Shown: positions 15,520-22,776 of the stretch, one piece after another | Numbering within the stretch: position 1 is the first letter of the stretch | Layout of the letters: every line of letters begins with the position of its first letter | NCBI GenBank assembly: GCA_903917735.1 | Contig: CAIXBR010000118.1 | Location: forward strand, 1-54,168 | Direction of reading: 5' to 3' | DNA from: an uncultured Elusimicrobia bacterium | GTDB taxonomy: Bacteria; Elusimicrobiota; Elusimicrobia; Elusimicrobiales; UBA9959 | Length of the DNA stretch: 54,168 nucleotides | Program-made: the position numbers and the translations under genes | Notes under the pieces: generated by a model | Told to the model about the DNA's origin: nothing | What the model saw: the letters and a program-made list of their open reading frames with translations, nothing else | Database searches by the model: none

Positions 15520-16017
15520 TTAGATGTTCATAGCGAGAACTCTTTTAACGTAGGGGCCTTTTGCGAGGTTGTACGCATGTGAATCAAGTTCAAAATGCCC
15601 ATGGAACTTTTCTTTGATCGCAAGATATTCTTTCTGCAAATCAGGATATTGCCGTAAGACATCCCTGAACTTAAGTAAATTTAAAGTTACCTCGCCATTT
15701 ATTGGAGTGAGATGAAGATGGAACTTTCTTGGACTTCCTTTTATGAACCAGTGTCTTCCTGGGACATCGCATTCGCCTAAATGTTTATACTCAAGTTTAA
15801 TTAGCCCATCAACAACTGTCTGACTCGGAGGATAGCGATGGATTTCAATCGCTATATCAATGATGGGTTTTGCTTTTAGGCCGGGTATTGCGGTGCTTCC
15901 AACGTGATGGATCTCATAAATAACGTCGCTTCCAAACAATGAATAAATTTGTTTTTTCTCATCCTGAAACTTTAGCGGCCATTCTTTATTGTAAGGTTCA
16001 AGTAGAAGTTTTTCCAT
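15520..16017 (-). CDS. GrpB/UPF0157-family nucleotidyltransferase-like protein
   Basis: 165 residues, the usual length of GrpB. Conserved features: PYNKEWPLKFQDEK at the start, HHVGSTAIPGLKAKPIIDI (about 37-55; nucleotidyltransferase-fold GS and D-I-D-type residues) and a C-terminal YNLAKGPYVKRVL. Biochemical role unclear in the family. Base composition and codon use are clearly more AT-rich than neighbours, suggesting recent transfer. On the minus strand TAAAAT (16029-16024) ends 6 nt before ATG 16017, giving a leaderless mRNA. Confidence 0.9.
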   Translation of the reverse strand: MEKLLLEPYNKEWPLKFQDEKKQIYSLFGSDVIYEIHHVGSTAIPGLKAKPIIDIAIEIHRYPPSQTVVDGLIKLEYKHLGECDVPGRHWFIKGSPRKFHLHLTPINGEVTLNLLKFRDVLRQYPDLQKEYLAIKEKFHGHFELDSHAYNLAKGPYVKRVLAMNI

Positions 16018-16023
16018 TACAGG

Positions 16024-16029
16024 ATTTTA
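16024..16029 (-). promoter_or_regulatory. -10 element, leaderless start at 16017
   Basis: TAAAAT, six bases before ATG 16017 on the minus strand. Confidence 0.55.
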
Positions 16030-16113
16030 CCCTTTATTGTCATTTTGGCGCTATTTTTGCGGGAGATATGGGTGCTGATGAATTGTTTCCTCGGGGATAC
16101 GGGACGGAGATGA

Positions 16114-17145
16114 CTATGTCCCTGAATGCTCACTGCCCATCCCCGCGGCAAGCTGGCCGCAGGCGGCGGCGATGTCGGCGCCTTTCTCAGGCCGCAGATA
16201 GGCGCGCACGCCGGCAGCTATCAGTTCCTGCTGGAACTGTTTAACGCGCGGCGTTGCGGGGCCGGGGCCGCCCGGCGGGTTGTAGGGGATCAGGTTGAGG
16301 CGGCAGGGGATGCCTTCTATTAATTTGGCCAACAAAGCGGAGTCCGACGGGCGGTCGTTCACTCCGGGGAGCAGGATATACTCCAGCATAACGTGCGCCT
16401 GCCGCGCGCTGCAGTATTCCCTTACGGCGGCCAGCACGCGGTTGAGTGGGTAAGTTTTCTCCATGGGCGCCAGGCGCGCGCGCAGCTCCGGGTCAGCCGC
16501 CACCACTGAGACAGCCAGCCTTACCCGCAGGTCCGACCTTGTCAGTTCCTCTATAACCGGGATCACTCCCACCGTGGAAACCGTCATCTTTACCTGCGGA
16601 AAATGGCGGCCGCGGCTGTCGGACAGTATCAGTATGGCCTTCTTGACGTTCTCCCAGTTCAGGAAAGGCTCGCCCATGCCCATGAAGACCAGGCTCCTCA
16701 GGTCCACGGCCGACCGCAGGCAGGCCTCGAACTGGGCTATTATCTCGGCCGTAGTGAGCGAGCGCTTAAGCCCCAGGGCGCCGGTAGCGCAGAAGGTGCA
16801 GCCGCAGGCGCAGCCGGACTGCGAGGAGAGGCAGGCGGTCTGGTGGTCTTTGCCCGGCAGCACCACGCATTCGGCCATAGCTTCCCCGGGGAACCGGAAG
16901 AGCAGCTTCCTGGTGCCGTCGGCGGCCGCCAGTGTGCGCTCCGGGAGGGGCAGGGGTTGCAGCGAGAAAGCGCGGCCCAGCGCACGGCCTACGCGCTCCG
17001 GCACGTTCGGCAGCTGCGCCAGGTCGGTGGCGCCGCGGCGGTGCACGGCCATAAATACCGCGCCCGCGTTCCCGGGTTTCTCTCCCAGGCCCGTCAGCGC
17101 CGCCGCTATCTCCGCGCGGGTTAAACCCCGCAGGTCAGGTTCCAT
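16114..17145 (-). CDS. rlmN: RlmN-like radical SAM rRNA/tRNA adenine-C2 methyltransferase
   Basis: 343 residues. Radical-SAM cysteines C112-x3-C116-x2-C119 in GCACGCTFCATG, FMGMGEPFLNWENV, SxN-like substrate region LAVSV, and a C-terminal AAACGQLA whose Cys is the methyl-carrying residue of the family. RlmN methylates A2503 of 23S rRNA and A37 of some tRNAs. Length and motif order are normal. TATAAT (17162-17157) lies 11 nt before ATG 17145. Confidence 0.93.
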   Translation of the reverse strand: MEPDLRGLTRAEIAAALTGLGEKPGNAGAVFMAVHRRGATDLAQLPNVPERVGRALGRAFSLQPLPLPERTLAAADGTRKLLFRFPGEAMAECVVLPGKDHQTACLSSQSGCACGCTFCATGALGLKRSLTTAEIIAQFEACLRSAVDLRSLVFMGMGEPFLNWENVKKAILILSDSRGRHFPQVKMTVSTVGVIPVIEELTRSDLRVRLAVSVVAADPELRARLAPMEKTYPLNRVLAAVREYCSARQAHVMLEYILLPGVNDRPSDSALLAKLIEGIPCRLNLIPYNPPGGPGPATPRVKQFQQELIAAGVRAYLRPEKGADIAAACGQLAAGMGSEHSGT

Positions 17146-17156
17146 TTGTATATCTT

Positions 17157-17162
17157 ATTATA
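17157..17162 (-). promoter_or_regulatory. -10 element of rlmN
   Basis: TATAAT on the minus strand, 11 nt before the start codon. Confidence 0.55.
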
Positions 17163-17236
17163 TTGGCCGCCGCGACTTTGCCGCTGATCGCCCTTCATAG
17201 GCGGCGATGACGGTTATATAACTTCTTGCTGATGTG

Positions 17237-17268
17237 AAACCGCTGAGGGAGACCAGCGGTTTGTTTTT
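17237..17268 (+). terminator. hairpin with T-tract fused to a promoter
   Basis: AAACCGCTG/CAGCGGTTT (17237-17245/17254-17262) then GTTTTTG and directly TAGAAT. It sits between the divergent rlmN and 17282 genes, so it terminates no obvious plus-strand gene. Its presence upstream of a start suggests a relic terminator or an upstream insulator. Confidence 0.75.
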
Positions 17269-17269
17269 G

Positions 17270-17275
17270 TAGAAT
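17270..17275 (+). promoter_or_regulatory. -10 element, leaderless start at 17282
   Basis: TAGAAT ending exactly 6 nt before ATG 17282. Confidence 0.6.
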
Positions 17276-17281
17276 AGTGGG

Positions 17282-17617
17282 ATGTTCTGGCTCTGGCTTA
17301 TAGCTGTCGTGGTCGTGCTAGGCGTGCTGATGCGCGCGTTCATTAATTTCGACAGGCTGATCAAGCTGCAGTACGCCAGGCACAAGGAAGAGTGGGTAAG
17401 GGACGGGATGCCGTCGGGGTTCATTTGGCGCGCGCCGGAGAACGGGGTGTTCAGTCTGTCCCGGAACCGGGTGGCCGTTGTTCTGATGTTCAAAACTCCG
17501 GGCTGGGCCGCGAACGAGCCGGAAGCCTTGGAGTATTTAAGGACTCTGCGTACCAGCGTCCTTATCTGGAACGCCGGGGTGTTATTCCTGATAGCGGCCG
17601 GTCTTGGTGTATTATGA
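17282..17617 (+). CDS. small membrane protein, first gene of a four-gene operon
   Basis: 111 residues. Hydrophobic segments at the N-terminus (MFWLWLIAVVVVLGVLMRAF) and C-terminus (SVLIWNAGVLFLIAAGLGVL) flank a soluble loop of about 70 residues with Trp- and Arg-rich stretches. The layout resembles UspB-type small membrane proteins, but I would not assign it. The stop overlaps the next start (ATGA at 17614-17617), indicating coupled translation. No ribosome-binding site at the start; leaderless promoter. Confidence 0.72.
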   Translation: MFWLWLIAVVVVLGVLMRAFINFDRLIKLQYARHKEEWVRDGMPSGFIWRAPENGVFSLSRNRVAVVLMFKTPGWAANEPEALEYLRTLRTSVLIWNAGVLFLIAAGLGVL

Positions 17618-18093
17618 ACGCTATTCTCACACTATTGTTTATACTGACCGCCGCCCTGCTGCTTTTTATCTCCGTGGCCTACCTTATTAACAACAGGCCG
17701 CGGGCGCAAAGAGCCGGAGGGGCCGCGCCGGACGAAGAGGCTGTTAAGCTCCTCGCCCGCAAAAGGCTCAGGACGCGCCTGGCTTTCGGCTGCTCCGCTC
17801 TTATCCTGATCGCGCACCGCGCAGCCATGACGTATATGTTCATGTCCATGGATTTCAACAACACTAATGTGCAGGAAGGCTTCGGCATGTCCTGGTGGTT
17901 CCTGGACCCGCTGGCCGGCTTCCCGATCGTCATCGGCACCCTGCCTTTCAATCTGACCATGCCGCGGCTGATCAACAATTACTACATCCCTCTCTCCATC
18001 CTGCTCTACTCCGGCTTTATTTACGGCCTGTGGCTGCTAAGCCGGCACGCCTTTGCCGCGCCCGGCCAAAGTAAGGGGGATAGGGAAAGCTGA
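17614..18093 (+). CDS. membrane protein, four hydrophobic segments
   Basis: 159 residues. Segments at about 3-25, 56-76, 98-115 and 126-146; a basic loop follows the first. No family recognised. It overlaps the preceding gene by ATGA and is followed after 7 nt by a small frameshifted reading frame, then by the DUF3592 gene. Confidence 0.72.
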   Translation: MNAILTLLFILTAALLLFISVAYLINNRPRAQRAGGAAPDEEAVKLLARKRLRTRLAFGCSALILIAHRAAMTYMFMSMDFNNTNVQEGFGMSWWFLDPLAGFPIVIGTLPFNLTMPRLINNYYIPLSILLYSGFIYGLWLLSRHAFAAPGQSKGDRES

Positions 18094-18100
18094 TAGCGTT

Positions 18101-18326
18101 ATGACTGGTTAAAGCGTACCGCGCGGCTCACGGGACGGAGTTCGCCCGGAAATGCGCGAGGGAAGTTGAATCCAGGAAATACTTTGACGCCCCGCAAATA
18201 ATATTCGGGCTGCATTATAAGGCGGACCGGATGCTGGAGATGACGCCGAAGCAGCTGAAAATGCTGAAGACGGCCGGTTTGGAATGGCCGGGACTTAGTT
18301 TGGAAGAAAGGGATAGGGAGTTCTGA
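18101..18326 (+). pseudogene. small hydrophilic protein gene with an apparent one-base frameshift at its start
   Basis: A reading frame from 18108 to the TGA at 18324-18326 encodes about 72 residues (VKAYRAAHGTEFARKCARE, VESRKYFDAPQIIFGLHYKA, then DRMLEMTPKQLKMLKTAG and LEWPGLSLEERDREF) with good coding character. No start codon lies at its head. ATG 18101 would fit if one G of the GG at 18106-18108 were removed, giving MTVKAYRAA. The stop overlaps the next ATG (TGATG), so it belongs to the operon. It is either a recent mutation, an assembly error, or a recoded gene. Confidence 0.55.
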
Positions 18327-18832
18327 TGAGCGCTGGAACTGGAGGCGGATGGCAGGCAGCTCAGACGGCAAGTCCGTCTGGCAGGAGCGCCTGGGGCTAT
18401 TACCTGACCGCCGTCTTGGCGGCGGTAATGGGCCTGATATTCCTTAACGACTTCCGCTACGCCCTGGCGGCCCAGAGGAACTGGATCCCGGCGGCCGGCA
18501 GGGTGACGGAAAACAAAGTGGTGGAATACCGCAGCCGCCGCAGCACGTCGTACTCCACTTACGTCAGTTACTCCTACCTTGTCGGCGACATCCGCTACGG
18601 CTCCGGGCTGCTGGAGGTAAACAAATACAAGCTCTATTTCAGCGGAGGCTCGGCTGAGGACGACCTGCAGGACAACTTTCCGCAGGGAAAACGACTGGAC
18701 GTCTATTACAATCCCTCTAACCCCTCCGAATCCAGCCTGGGTCTGCCGGGTGCCCCGGGTCTGGCGGTCCCCATCGTCTTTTTCCTGTTTTCTGTCGGCC
18801 TGATATCCTTGGCGCTGCATTCGCGTGAATAG
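18326..18832 (+). CDS. DUF3592 membrane protein
   Basis: 168 residues. TM segment at about 25-45, then a DUF3592-type beta domain (AAGRVTENKVVEYRSRR, SYSTYVSYSYLVGDIRYGSG, PQGKRLDVYYNPSNPSESSL), and a C-terminal TM (PIVFFLFSVGLISLAL). Function of the family is unknown. Last gene of the 17282-18832 operon; its start overlaps the upstream stop. Confidence 0.85.
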   Translation: MSAGTGGGWQAAQTASPSGRSAWGYYLTAVLAAVMGLIFLNDFRYALAAQRNWIPAAGRVTENKVVEYRSRRSTSYSTYVSYSYLVGDIRYGSGLLEVNKYKLYFSGGSAEDDLQDNFPQGKRLDVYYNPSNPSESSLGLPGAPGLAVPIVFFLFSVGLISLALHSRE

Positions 18833-18861
18833 GAAAACTGATGAATGGAGAGGCAAAGGGG

Positions 18862-19581
18862 TCAGGTGTTGTTTTTTGCCGGTCCTTTGCCGGCCCAGGC
18901 GTCCATCAGGCGGCGCGAAAGGCTGCCTTTTGGGGGGATCTGAAGGGCGTCTCCAGGGGTGGATGTCCACTCCCGGGCTGACTTAAATCTTTCTTTCGTT
19001 ATCCACTCCGCGCGGTCTATCTCCGCGCCGTCGGCGCGGATCTCGCCGGCTTCCCATTCGGCTGTGAAGCCTGCCATGAGTGAACAGGGGAAAGGCCAGG
19101 CCTGGCTGCCGCTGAAAACGGGAAGCGAGACGCGCAGGCCGGTTTCTTCCAGCACTTCGCGCCTGACGCAGTTCTCAAGCGATTCGCCCGGCTGCAGGAA
19201 CCCGGCTACCAAGCTCATGCGCGGGGCCGGCCAAGCGGTGTTATGCGCCAGCAACAGCTCCGCGCCGCAGCTGCGGGTGACGGCCGCCAGTATGGCCACG
19301 GAGAAAGCCGGGTAGGAAAAACGGGTATGGCCTTCGCAGGCGGGCTTGGAGCACCTCCGGGCATGGGGAGTAACGGTGTCGGGTGCCGGTTCCATGGGCG
19401 CGCCGCAGCGGCCGCAGAAAGCGTGGGTGGTCCCGAAGTGGTCCATGGAGCGCGCCTGTGCAAGCGCTGCGAACTCTTCGGGCGGGAGAGCCGTTAAGAG
19501 CGACCGGAGCGTCACCCATTCTCCGTTCCACAGCACGGAATCTCCATTGAAACGCGGTGGCTGTCCCGCTTTTTCTTCCAT
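18862..19581 (-). CDS. nudC: NADH pyrophosphatase / NAD-capped RNA decapping Nudix hydrolase
   Basis: 239 residues. A zinc ribbon (C56, C59, C77, C82) precedes the Nudix box GFLQPGESLENCVRREVLEE (from about 127), followed by the NudC signature SQAWPFPCSLMAGF, here A in place of the usual P. NudC cleaves NAD(H) and removes NAD caps from RNA. The N-terminal domain is shorter than in E. coli. Start ATG 19581 is chosen because homology begins there and TAAACT (19594-19589) ends 7 nt upstream; a longer open frame reaches 19752. It diverges from the truncated methyltransferase at 19672. Confidence 0.9.
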   Translation of the reverse strand: MEEKAGQPPRFNGDSVLWNGEWVTLRSLLTALPPEEFAALAQARSMDHFGTTHAFCGRCGAPMEPAPDTVTPHARRCSKPACEGHTRFSYPAFSVAILAAVTRSCGAELLLAHNTAWPAPRMSLVAGFLQPGESLENCVRREVLEETGLRVSLPVFSGSQAWPFPCSLMAGFTAEWEAGEIRADGAEIDRAEWITKERFKSAREWTSTPGDALQIPPKGSLSRRLMDAWAGKGPAKNNT

Positions 19582-19588
19582 AAATAAA

Positions 19589-19594
19589 AGTTTA
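19589..19594 (-). promoter_or_regulatory. -10 element of nudC
   Basis: TAAACT, seven bases before ATG 19581 on the minus strand; no Shine-Dalgarno. Confidence 0.5.
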
Positions 19595-19659
19595 GCAAAA
19601 ACCGTAGGGGGAAAAAGGTAGCGGCCAGGCGGCTTTGTTCCGGGGCAGGGTCGGTTCGC

Positions 19660-19665
19660 TAGAAT
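19660..19665 (+). promoter_or_regulatory. -10 element, leaderless start at 19672
   Basis: TAGAAT ending exactly 6 nt before ATG 19672. Confidence 0.55.
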
Positions 19666-19671
19666 TGGAAC

Positions 19672-19989
19672 ATGAAGGATTTTTACGGCGGCGACCTGGC
19701 TTACGCGCATGACGCGGGGTTCGCTGAACATGTGCGGGGGGCCTGCGCGCATATTGTGCGGCGGCTCAAGAGGAGCGTCCCGCGCGGCGGGCTGGTTTAC
19801 GACCTGGGGTGCGGCTCGGGGGTGTCGTCGCGCGCGCTTAAGCGGGCCGGGTTCAGGGCGCGCGCCGCCGCTTCTTATGGCGCCTACTGCCTTGCCGGCG
19901 GCAGGTATATGGTAACGGCCGTAAAGCCGGAAAAAGGAAAAGGCTGCAGGCAGCTTTTTTGCGGGGGATTAGGCGACGCTGATCGCTAA
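19672..19989 (+). pseudogene. truncated class I SAM-dependent methyltransferase
   Basis: The first 63 residues are a normal methyltransferase N-terminus with motif I GLVYDLGCGSGVSSRALKRA. Right after the second strand should begin, the sequence changes to RARAAASYGAYCLAGGRYM and a lysine-rich tail that runs into an intergenic hairpin. Motifs II to VI are missing, consistent with an internal deletion; the frame is still open to 19989. The intact leaderless promoter suggests the loss is recent. Confidence 0.72.
19936..19960. terminator. A/T-flanked hairpin (GGAAAAGGC family)
   Basis: AAAAG-CTGC/GCAG-CTTTT with one bulged G and loop AGG, then T6. Lies inside the 3' end of the truncated methyltransferase frame, showing that this tail is not native coding sequence. 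Confidence 0.65.
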
Positions 19990-20015
19990 TTGACTGTTTG
20001 GTATTGCCCATGCGA

Positions 20016-20046
20016 AGCCGTCGGGGAACCCCGGCGGTTTTGTTTT
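20016..20046 (+). terminator. intrinsic terminator fused to a promoter
   Basis: Nine-pair stem CCGTCGGGG/CCCCGGCGG with loop AA, tract TTTTGTTTT, then TAAAAT at 20048-20053. The promoter is followed by GGGAG and ATG 20072 opening a frame of only 15 codons; a frame change after VK would extend it (VLAGAEDVSTRMAVTGES) to 20198, so this looks like another decayed gene. Confidence 0.75.
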
Positions 20047-20071
20047 GTAAAATAAGGGCGGGAGAAATGTT

Positions 20072-20200
20072 ATGAACCGGATCCTGGTAAAACTGTGCTG
20101 GCCGGGGCCGAGGATGTGAGCACCCGCATGGCGGTTACCGGGGAATCAGTAACGCGCAATTGCCGGGATCGTTAGCCGGCCCCTATATCGCCCCGGTGCG
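20072..20200 (+). pseudogene. possible decayed small gene
   Basis: ATG 20072 has a promoter and ribosome-binding site but meets a stop after 15 codons (MNRILVK...). The next frame continues VLAGAEDVSTRMAVTGESV and stops near 20198. One-base frameshift remnant is the simplest reading; too short to assign. Confidence 0.35.
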
Positions 20201-20210
20201 GTAAAATCAC

Positions 20211-21683
20211 ATGAACGATCGTTTTGCCATCCGCGTGCTGCTCGTCATCGGCGCCATCACTGTGGTGCTGGCGGCTGCGCCTTATCCTATTTTCGATCTT
20301 GACCGCTTCTTTGCGCCCAAAGAGTTGGTGCTGCACGCGGTCACACTCGCGCTGGTGCTCCTCAGCCTGCGCCGGGTTAAAAAGCTGGAATTAAGCCGGA
20401 TAGACCTGCTGCTCGCTTTATACCTGTCGCTCAGCTTCGTGAGCGCGCTATTCGCGGCCGACCACTGGCTTTCCACTCGCGCGCTGGCAATAACGCTCTC
20501 CGGCGCGGGGGTGTTCTGGGTCTCACGCGCCGCCGCTGATACCGGCGCGCGCCGCACTATAGTGACAGCTGCCGCCGCGGCGGCGGTTATAGGCGCCGCG
20601 GCCTCGCTGGCGCAGGCGTACGGCCTCACAAGCGATCTCTTCAGCCTTAATCGTGTCCCGGGGGGGACCTTGGGCAACCGTAACTTCATGGCGCATCTCG
20701 CCGTTATAGGCGCACCGGCGCTGATGCTCGCGACTATCAAAGCGCGCCGCTCCTGGAGCGCGGCCTCCGGCGCCGCGGGGCTGGCTATTATAGCGGCCGC
20801 GCTGGTGCTTTCACGCTCGCGCGCCGCCTACCTGGGCCTGGCCGCGGGCGCGGGAATGCTCGCGTTCGGGTTCTGGCTCGCGCGCGGCCTCTGGCACGAT
20901 CCGAAAACAGAACTCCGGATAAAGACTCTCGTGCTGGCCGCCGCATTGGGTGTGCTTGCCGCGCTGATCCTGCCGAACACGTTGGAGTGGAAGAGCGACT
21001 CCCCATATCTCGACACGGTTACCGGGATGGTGAACTACCACAAAGGGAGCGGACATGGGCGCATCGTCCAGTACGGGAGAACGCTGCGCCTTGCGGCCGC
21101 GCATCCGCTGCTCGGTGCCGGGCCGGGAAATTGGGCGGTAGTTTACCCGAAGGCCGTAGCGGACTACGATCCCTCTATCGACTACAACAGCAAGATGACC
21201 AGAAACCCGTGGCCAAGCAGCGATTGGATCGCGATAGTCTCCGAGCGCGGAGTGCCGGCGCTGGCCGCTATCCTGCTCGTTTTTCTGGGGCTGCTGGTGG
21301 GCGCATGGCGGCGCGCCGGTCAGGCCGCCGACATCGAAGAATATCTGGATGGTCTCACGTTGGCGGCTACGCTGACGGTGACCGCGGTCGTCGCCTGCTT
21401 CGACGCCGTGCTGCTGCTTGCGGCGCCCTCGTTCGTAGCGTGGGCGCTCTTCGGCGCGCTGGCGGCGCCTGCGCCGGCATTGCGGTCAGTGACGCTATCT
21501 CCGCGCGGCCGGCTGCGGCTTATTATAGCGGTGGCGCTTGTCGGGGCCGCGGCGGTGCTGCGCAGTTCAGGGCAGGTGGCCGCAATGGCGCTCTTCAGCA
21601 AGGCGCATACGGCCGCGCAATTCAGGAACGCGGCGCGGCTGGACCCCGGCAACATCAGGATCCGCGCGCGGATCTCGGACTAG
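20211..21683 (+). CDS. O-antigen-ligase-like membrane protein (Wzy/WaaL type)
   Basis: 490 residues with 10 or more hydrophobic segments. The central motif RVPGGTLGNRNFMAHL and the long periplasmic loop with GAGPGNWAVVYPKAVADYD, SERGVPALAAIL are typical of Wzy_C/O-antigen ligases, which join lipid-linked glycans or polymerise them. The C-terminus ends abruptly after KAHTAAQFRNAARLDPGNIR, which reads as the start of a TPR region found in longer family members, so the protein may be truncated. Codon use is more GC- and CGC/GCG-rich than the neighbours, suggesting transfer. No sugar genes flank it. Confidence 0.85.
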   Translation: MNDRFAIRVLLVIGAITVVLAAAPYPIFDLDRFFAPKELVLHAVTLALVLLSLRRVKKLELSRIDLLLALYLSLSFVSALFAADHWLSTRALAITLSGAGVFWVSRAAADTGARRTIVTAAAAAAVIGAAASLAQAYGLTSDLFSLNRVPGGTLGNRNFMAHLAVIGAPALMLATIKARRSWSAASGAAGLAIIAAALVLSRSRAAYLGLAAGAGMLAFGFWLARGLWHDPKTELRIKTLVLAAALGVLAALILPNTLEWKSDSPYLDTVTGMVNYHKGSGHGRIVQYGRTLRLAAAHPLLGAGPGNWAVVYPKAVADYDPSIDYNSKMTRNPWPSSDWIAIVSERGVPALAAILLVFLGLLVGAWRRAGQAADIEEYLDGLTLAATLTVTAVVACFDAVLLLAAPSFVAWALFGALAAPAPALRSVTLSPRGRLRLIIAVALVGAAAVLRSSGQVAAMALFSKAHTAAQFRNAARLDPGNIRIRARISD

Positions 21684-21780
21684 CAAGGGGTATAAGGGAA
21701 AGTTCAGCGTTCCACGGGCGATAAAGATATAAGAGGAGACCGGACAGGGGCGCCGTTTACTATATAATTGGGCGAAGTGT

Positions 21781-21815
21781 GCGGCGCTAAGGGGGGTAGC
21801 GCCGCCGCGGTTTTG
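21781..21815 (+). terminator. hairpin with T-tract fused to a leaderless promoter
   Basis: GCGGCGCTA/TAGCGCCGC (21781-21789/21797-21805), then CGCGGTTTT, two bases before TACAAT. Confidence 0.75.
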
Positions 21816-21816
21816 A

Positions 21817-21822
21817 TACAAT
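21817..21822 (+). promoter_or_regulatory. -10 element, leaderless start at 21829
   Basis: TACAAT ending exactly 6 nt before ATG 21829. Confidence 0.5.
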
Positions 21823-21828
21823 TACGGC

Positions 21829-21909
21829 ATGCCGGGATCTATCAGCGATTCGCTGCGGGTCGTGAACATTATTGCGAATATGGGTAAAGGCAGCGGGAAC
21901 CTTTCTTAA
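21829..21909 (+). CDS. possible 26-residue leaderless microprotein
   Basis: ATG 21829 opens MPGSISDSLRVVNIIANM and ends NLS, TAA at 21907. It follows TACAAT by 6 nt, like other genes here, and ends 9 nt before the DUF1566-like gene. It could be a real microprotein, a leader peptide for that gene, or the head of a deleted gene. Confidence 0.4.
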   Translation: MPGSISDSLRVVNIIANMGKGSGNLS

Positions 21910-21918
21910 ATTGTATAT

Positions 21919-22623
21919 ATGAATAAGCTTGCAATAACATTAGTCTGGATCTGTTCTTTTGCGGTTTTATACCTTCCGGCTTTTGCCGCTGATTGCGGGC
22001 AGGAGAGCTGCGGGTGGGACAGCGCCATGGCTTACTGCAAAAAAAACGGAAAGCGGCTGCCGACCATGGAGGAGCTTCTCAAGGCGTGGGAAGACAAATG
22101 TACGGGGGGCAAGACGTCCAGCCTGTGCTCGGGGTGGTACTGGTCCTCCAAGGAGCTGAATTTAACCCAGGCGTGGGCCGTCTCCTTCCGAGAGGGCGTT
22201 GCCGATTTTTATGAAAAAAGCAGGACAGCTCCCGTTTTTTGCAAGCCGCCGCGCAAGCCCGGAGCTCAGGCAGCCGCGGCTGCGGGAAATAAAGGAGCGC
22301 CCGGCATAGTTAGCGGGACAAAATGCGCCAGCGGGCAGTGCAACTGGTACGAGGCCGCAGCCTATTGTAAAAGCTCGGGTGTACGCTTGTACAAAGTGAA
22401 GGAATGGTACGATCTCTGCCATGCCGAATGCAAGAGCGGCAAAACGCCGGATAATTGCAAGCTCTGGTACTGGTTGGGCGAGGCCGAGAACGCGAATGAC
22501 GCGTTTAGCGGAACGTGCGATTCTCCCGCGGACGCTTCGGTGCACAGCGTAGAAAAGACTTCCCTTACCTACGCCCGCTGCACGCAGCCGGATGGAAAAA
22601 TGGAAAAAACGCCGGCGAAATAG
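21919..22623 (+). CDS. secreted protein with two DUF1566-like (Lcl C-terminal) domains
   Basis: 234 residues with signal peptide MNKLAITLVWICSFAVLYLP. Two related domains: residues about 25-110 (CGWDSAMAYCKKNGKRLPTM, then WYWSSKELN) and 135-228 (CNWYEAAAYCKSSGVRLYKV, then WYWLGEAEN). The pattern AxxYC..G.RLPT..E...YWSS is that of the DUF1566/Lcl C-terminal fold, related to formylglycine-enzyme/C-lectin-like folds. Paired cysteines suggest disulphides. The second copy has lost the PT of RLPT. Binding or adhesion role is a guess. Confidence 0.72.
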   Translation: MNKLAITLVWICSFAVLYLPAFAADCGQESCGWDSAMAYCKKNGKRLPTMEELLKAWEDKCTGGKTSSLCSGWYWSSKELNLTQAWAVSFREGVADFYEKSRTAPVFCKPPRKPGAQAAAAAGNKGAPGIVSGTKCASGQCNWYEAAAYCKSSGVRLYKVKEWYDLCHAECKSGKTPDNCKLWYWLGEAENANDAFSGTCDSPADASVHSVEKTSLTYARCTQPDGKMEKTPAK

Positions 22624-22643
22624 CGGGAAAAGGATAGGGTGGT

Positions 22644-22669
22644 TTTCTGAAATGCATTTCTGAAATGCA
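22644..22669. repeat. two abutting 13-bp direct repeats with an embedded palindrome
   Basis: TTTCTGAAATGCA occurs at 22644-22656 and 22657-22669. The junction forms the perfect 12-bp palindrome GAAATGCATTTC (22649-22660). It lies between two plus-strand genes, about 30 nt upstream of TAAAAT (22696-22701), so it is placed to act as an operator for the 22773 gene. Confidence 0.6.
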
Positions 22670-22710
22670 GTACACGCCGCGGGCTTATTAAAAGTTAAAA
22701 TGTAGAGCGG

Positions 22711-22776
22711 ATGGGCTTGTTGTCCGGTTGGCCCGGTTCCGAAACTTCCAAGAGGAGATTGGCGCGAACTATATGA
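22711..22776 (+). CDS. possible 21-codon leader peptide coupled to the next gene
   Basis: ATG 22711, 9 nt after TAAAAT (22696-22701), encodes MGLLSGWPGSETSKRRLART(I) and stops at 22774-22776, overlapping ATG 22773 (ATGA). AGAGGAG at 22751-22757 lies inside it, 16 nt from the second start, too far for normal initiation, so coupling is plausible. Confidence 0.4.
   Translation: MGLLSGWPGSETSKRRLARTI

Noticed and set aside
16311..17124. Open frames on the plus strand opposite rlmN
   Set aside because: Shadows of a gene with all radical-SAM and RlmN motifs on the minus strand.
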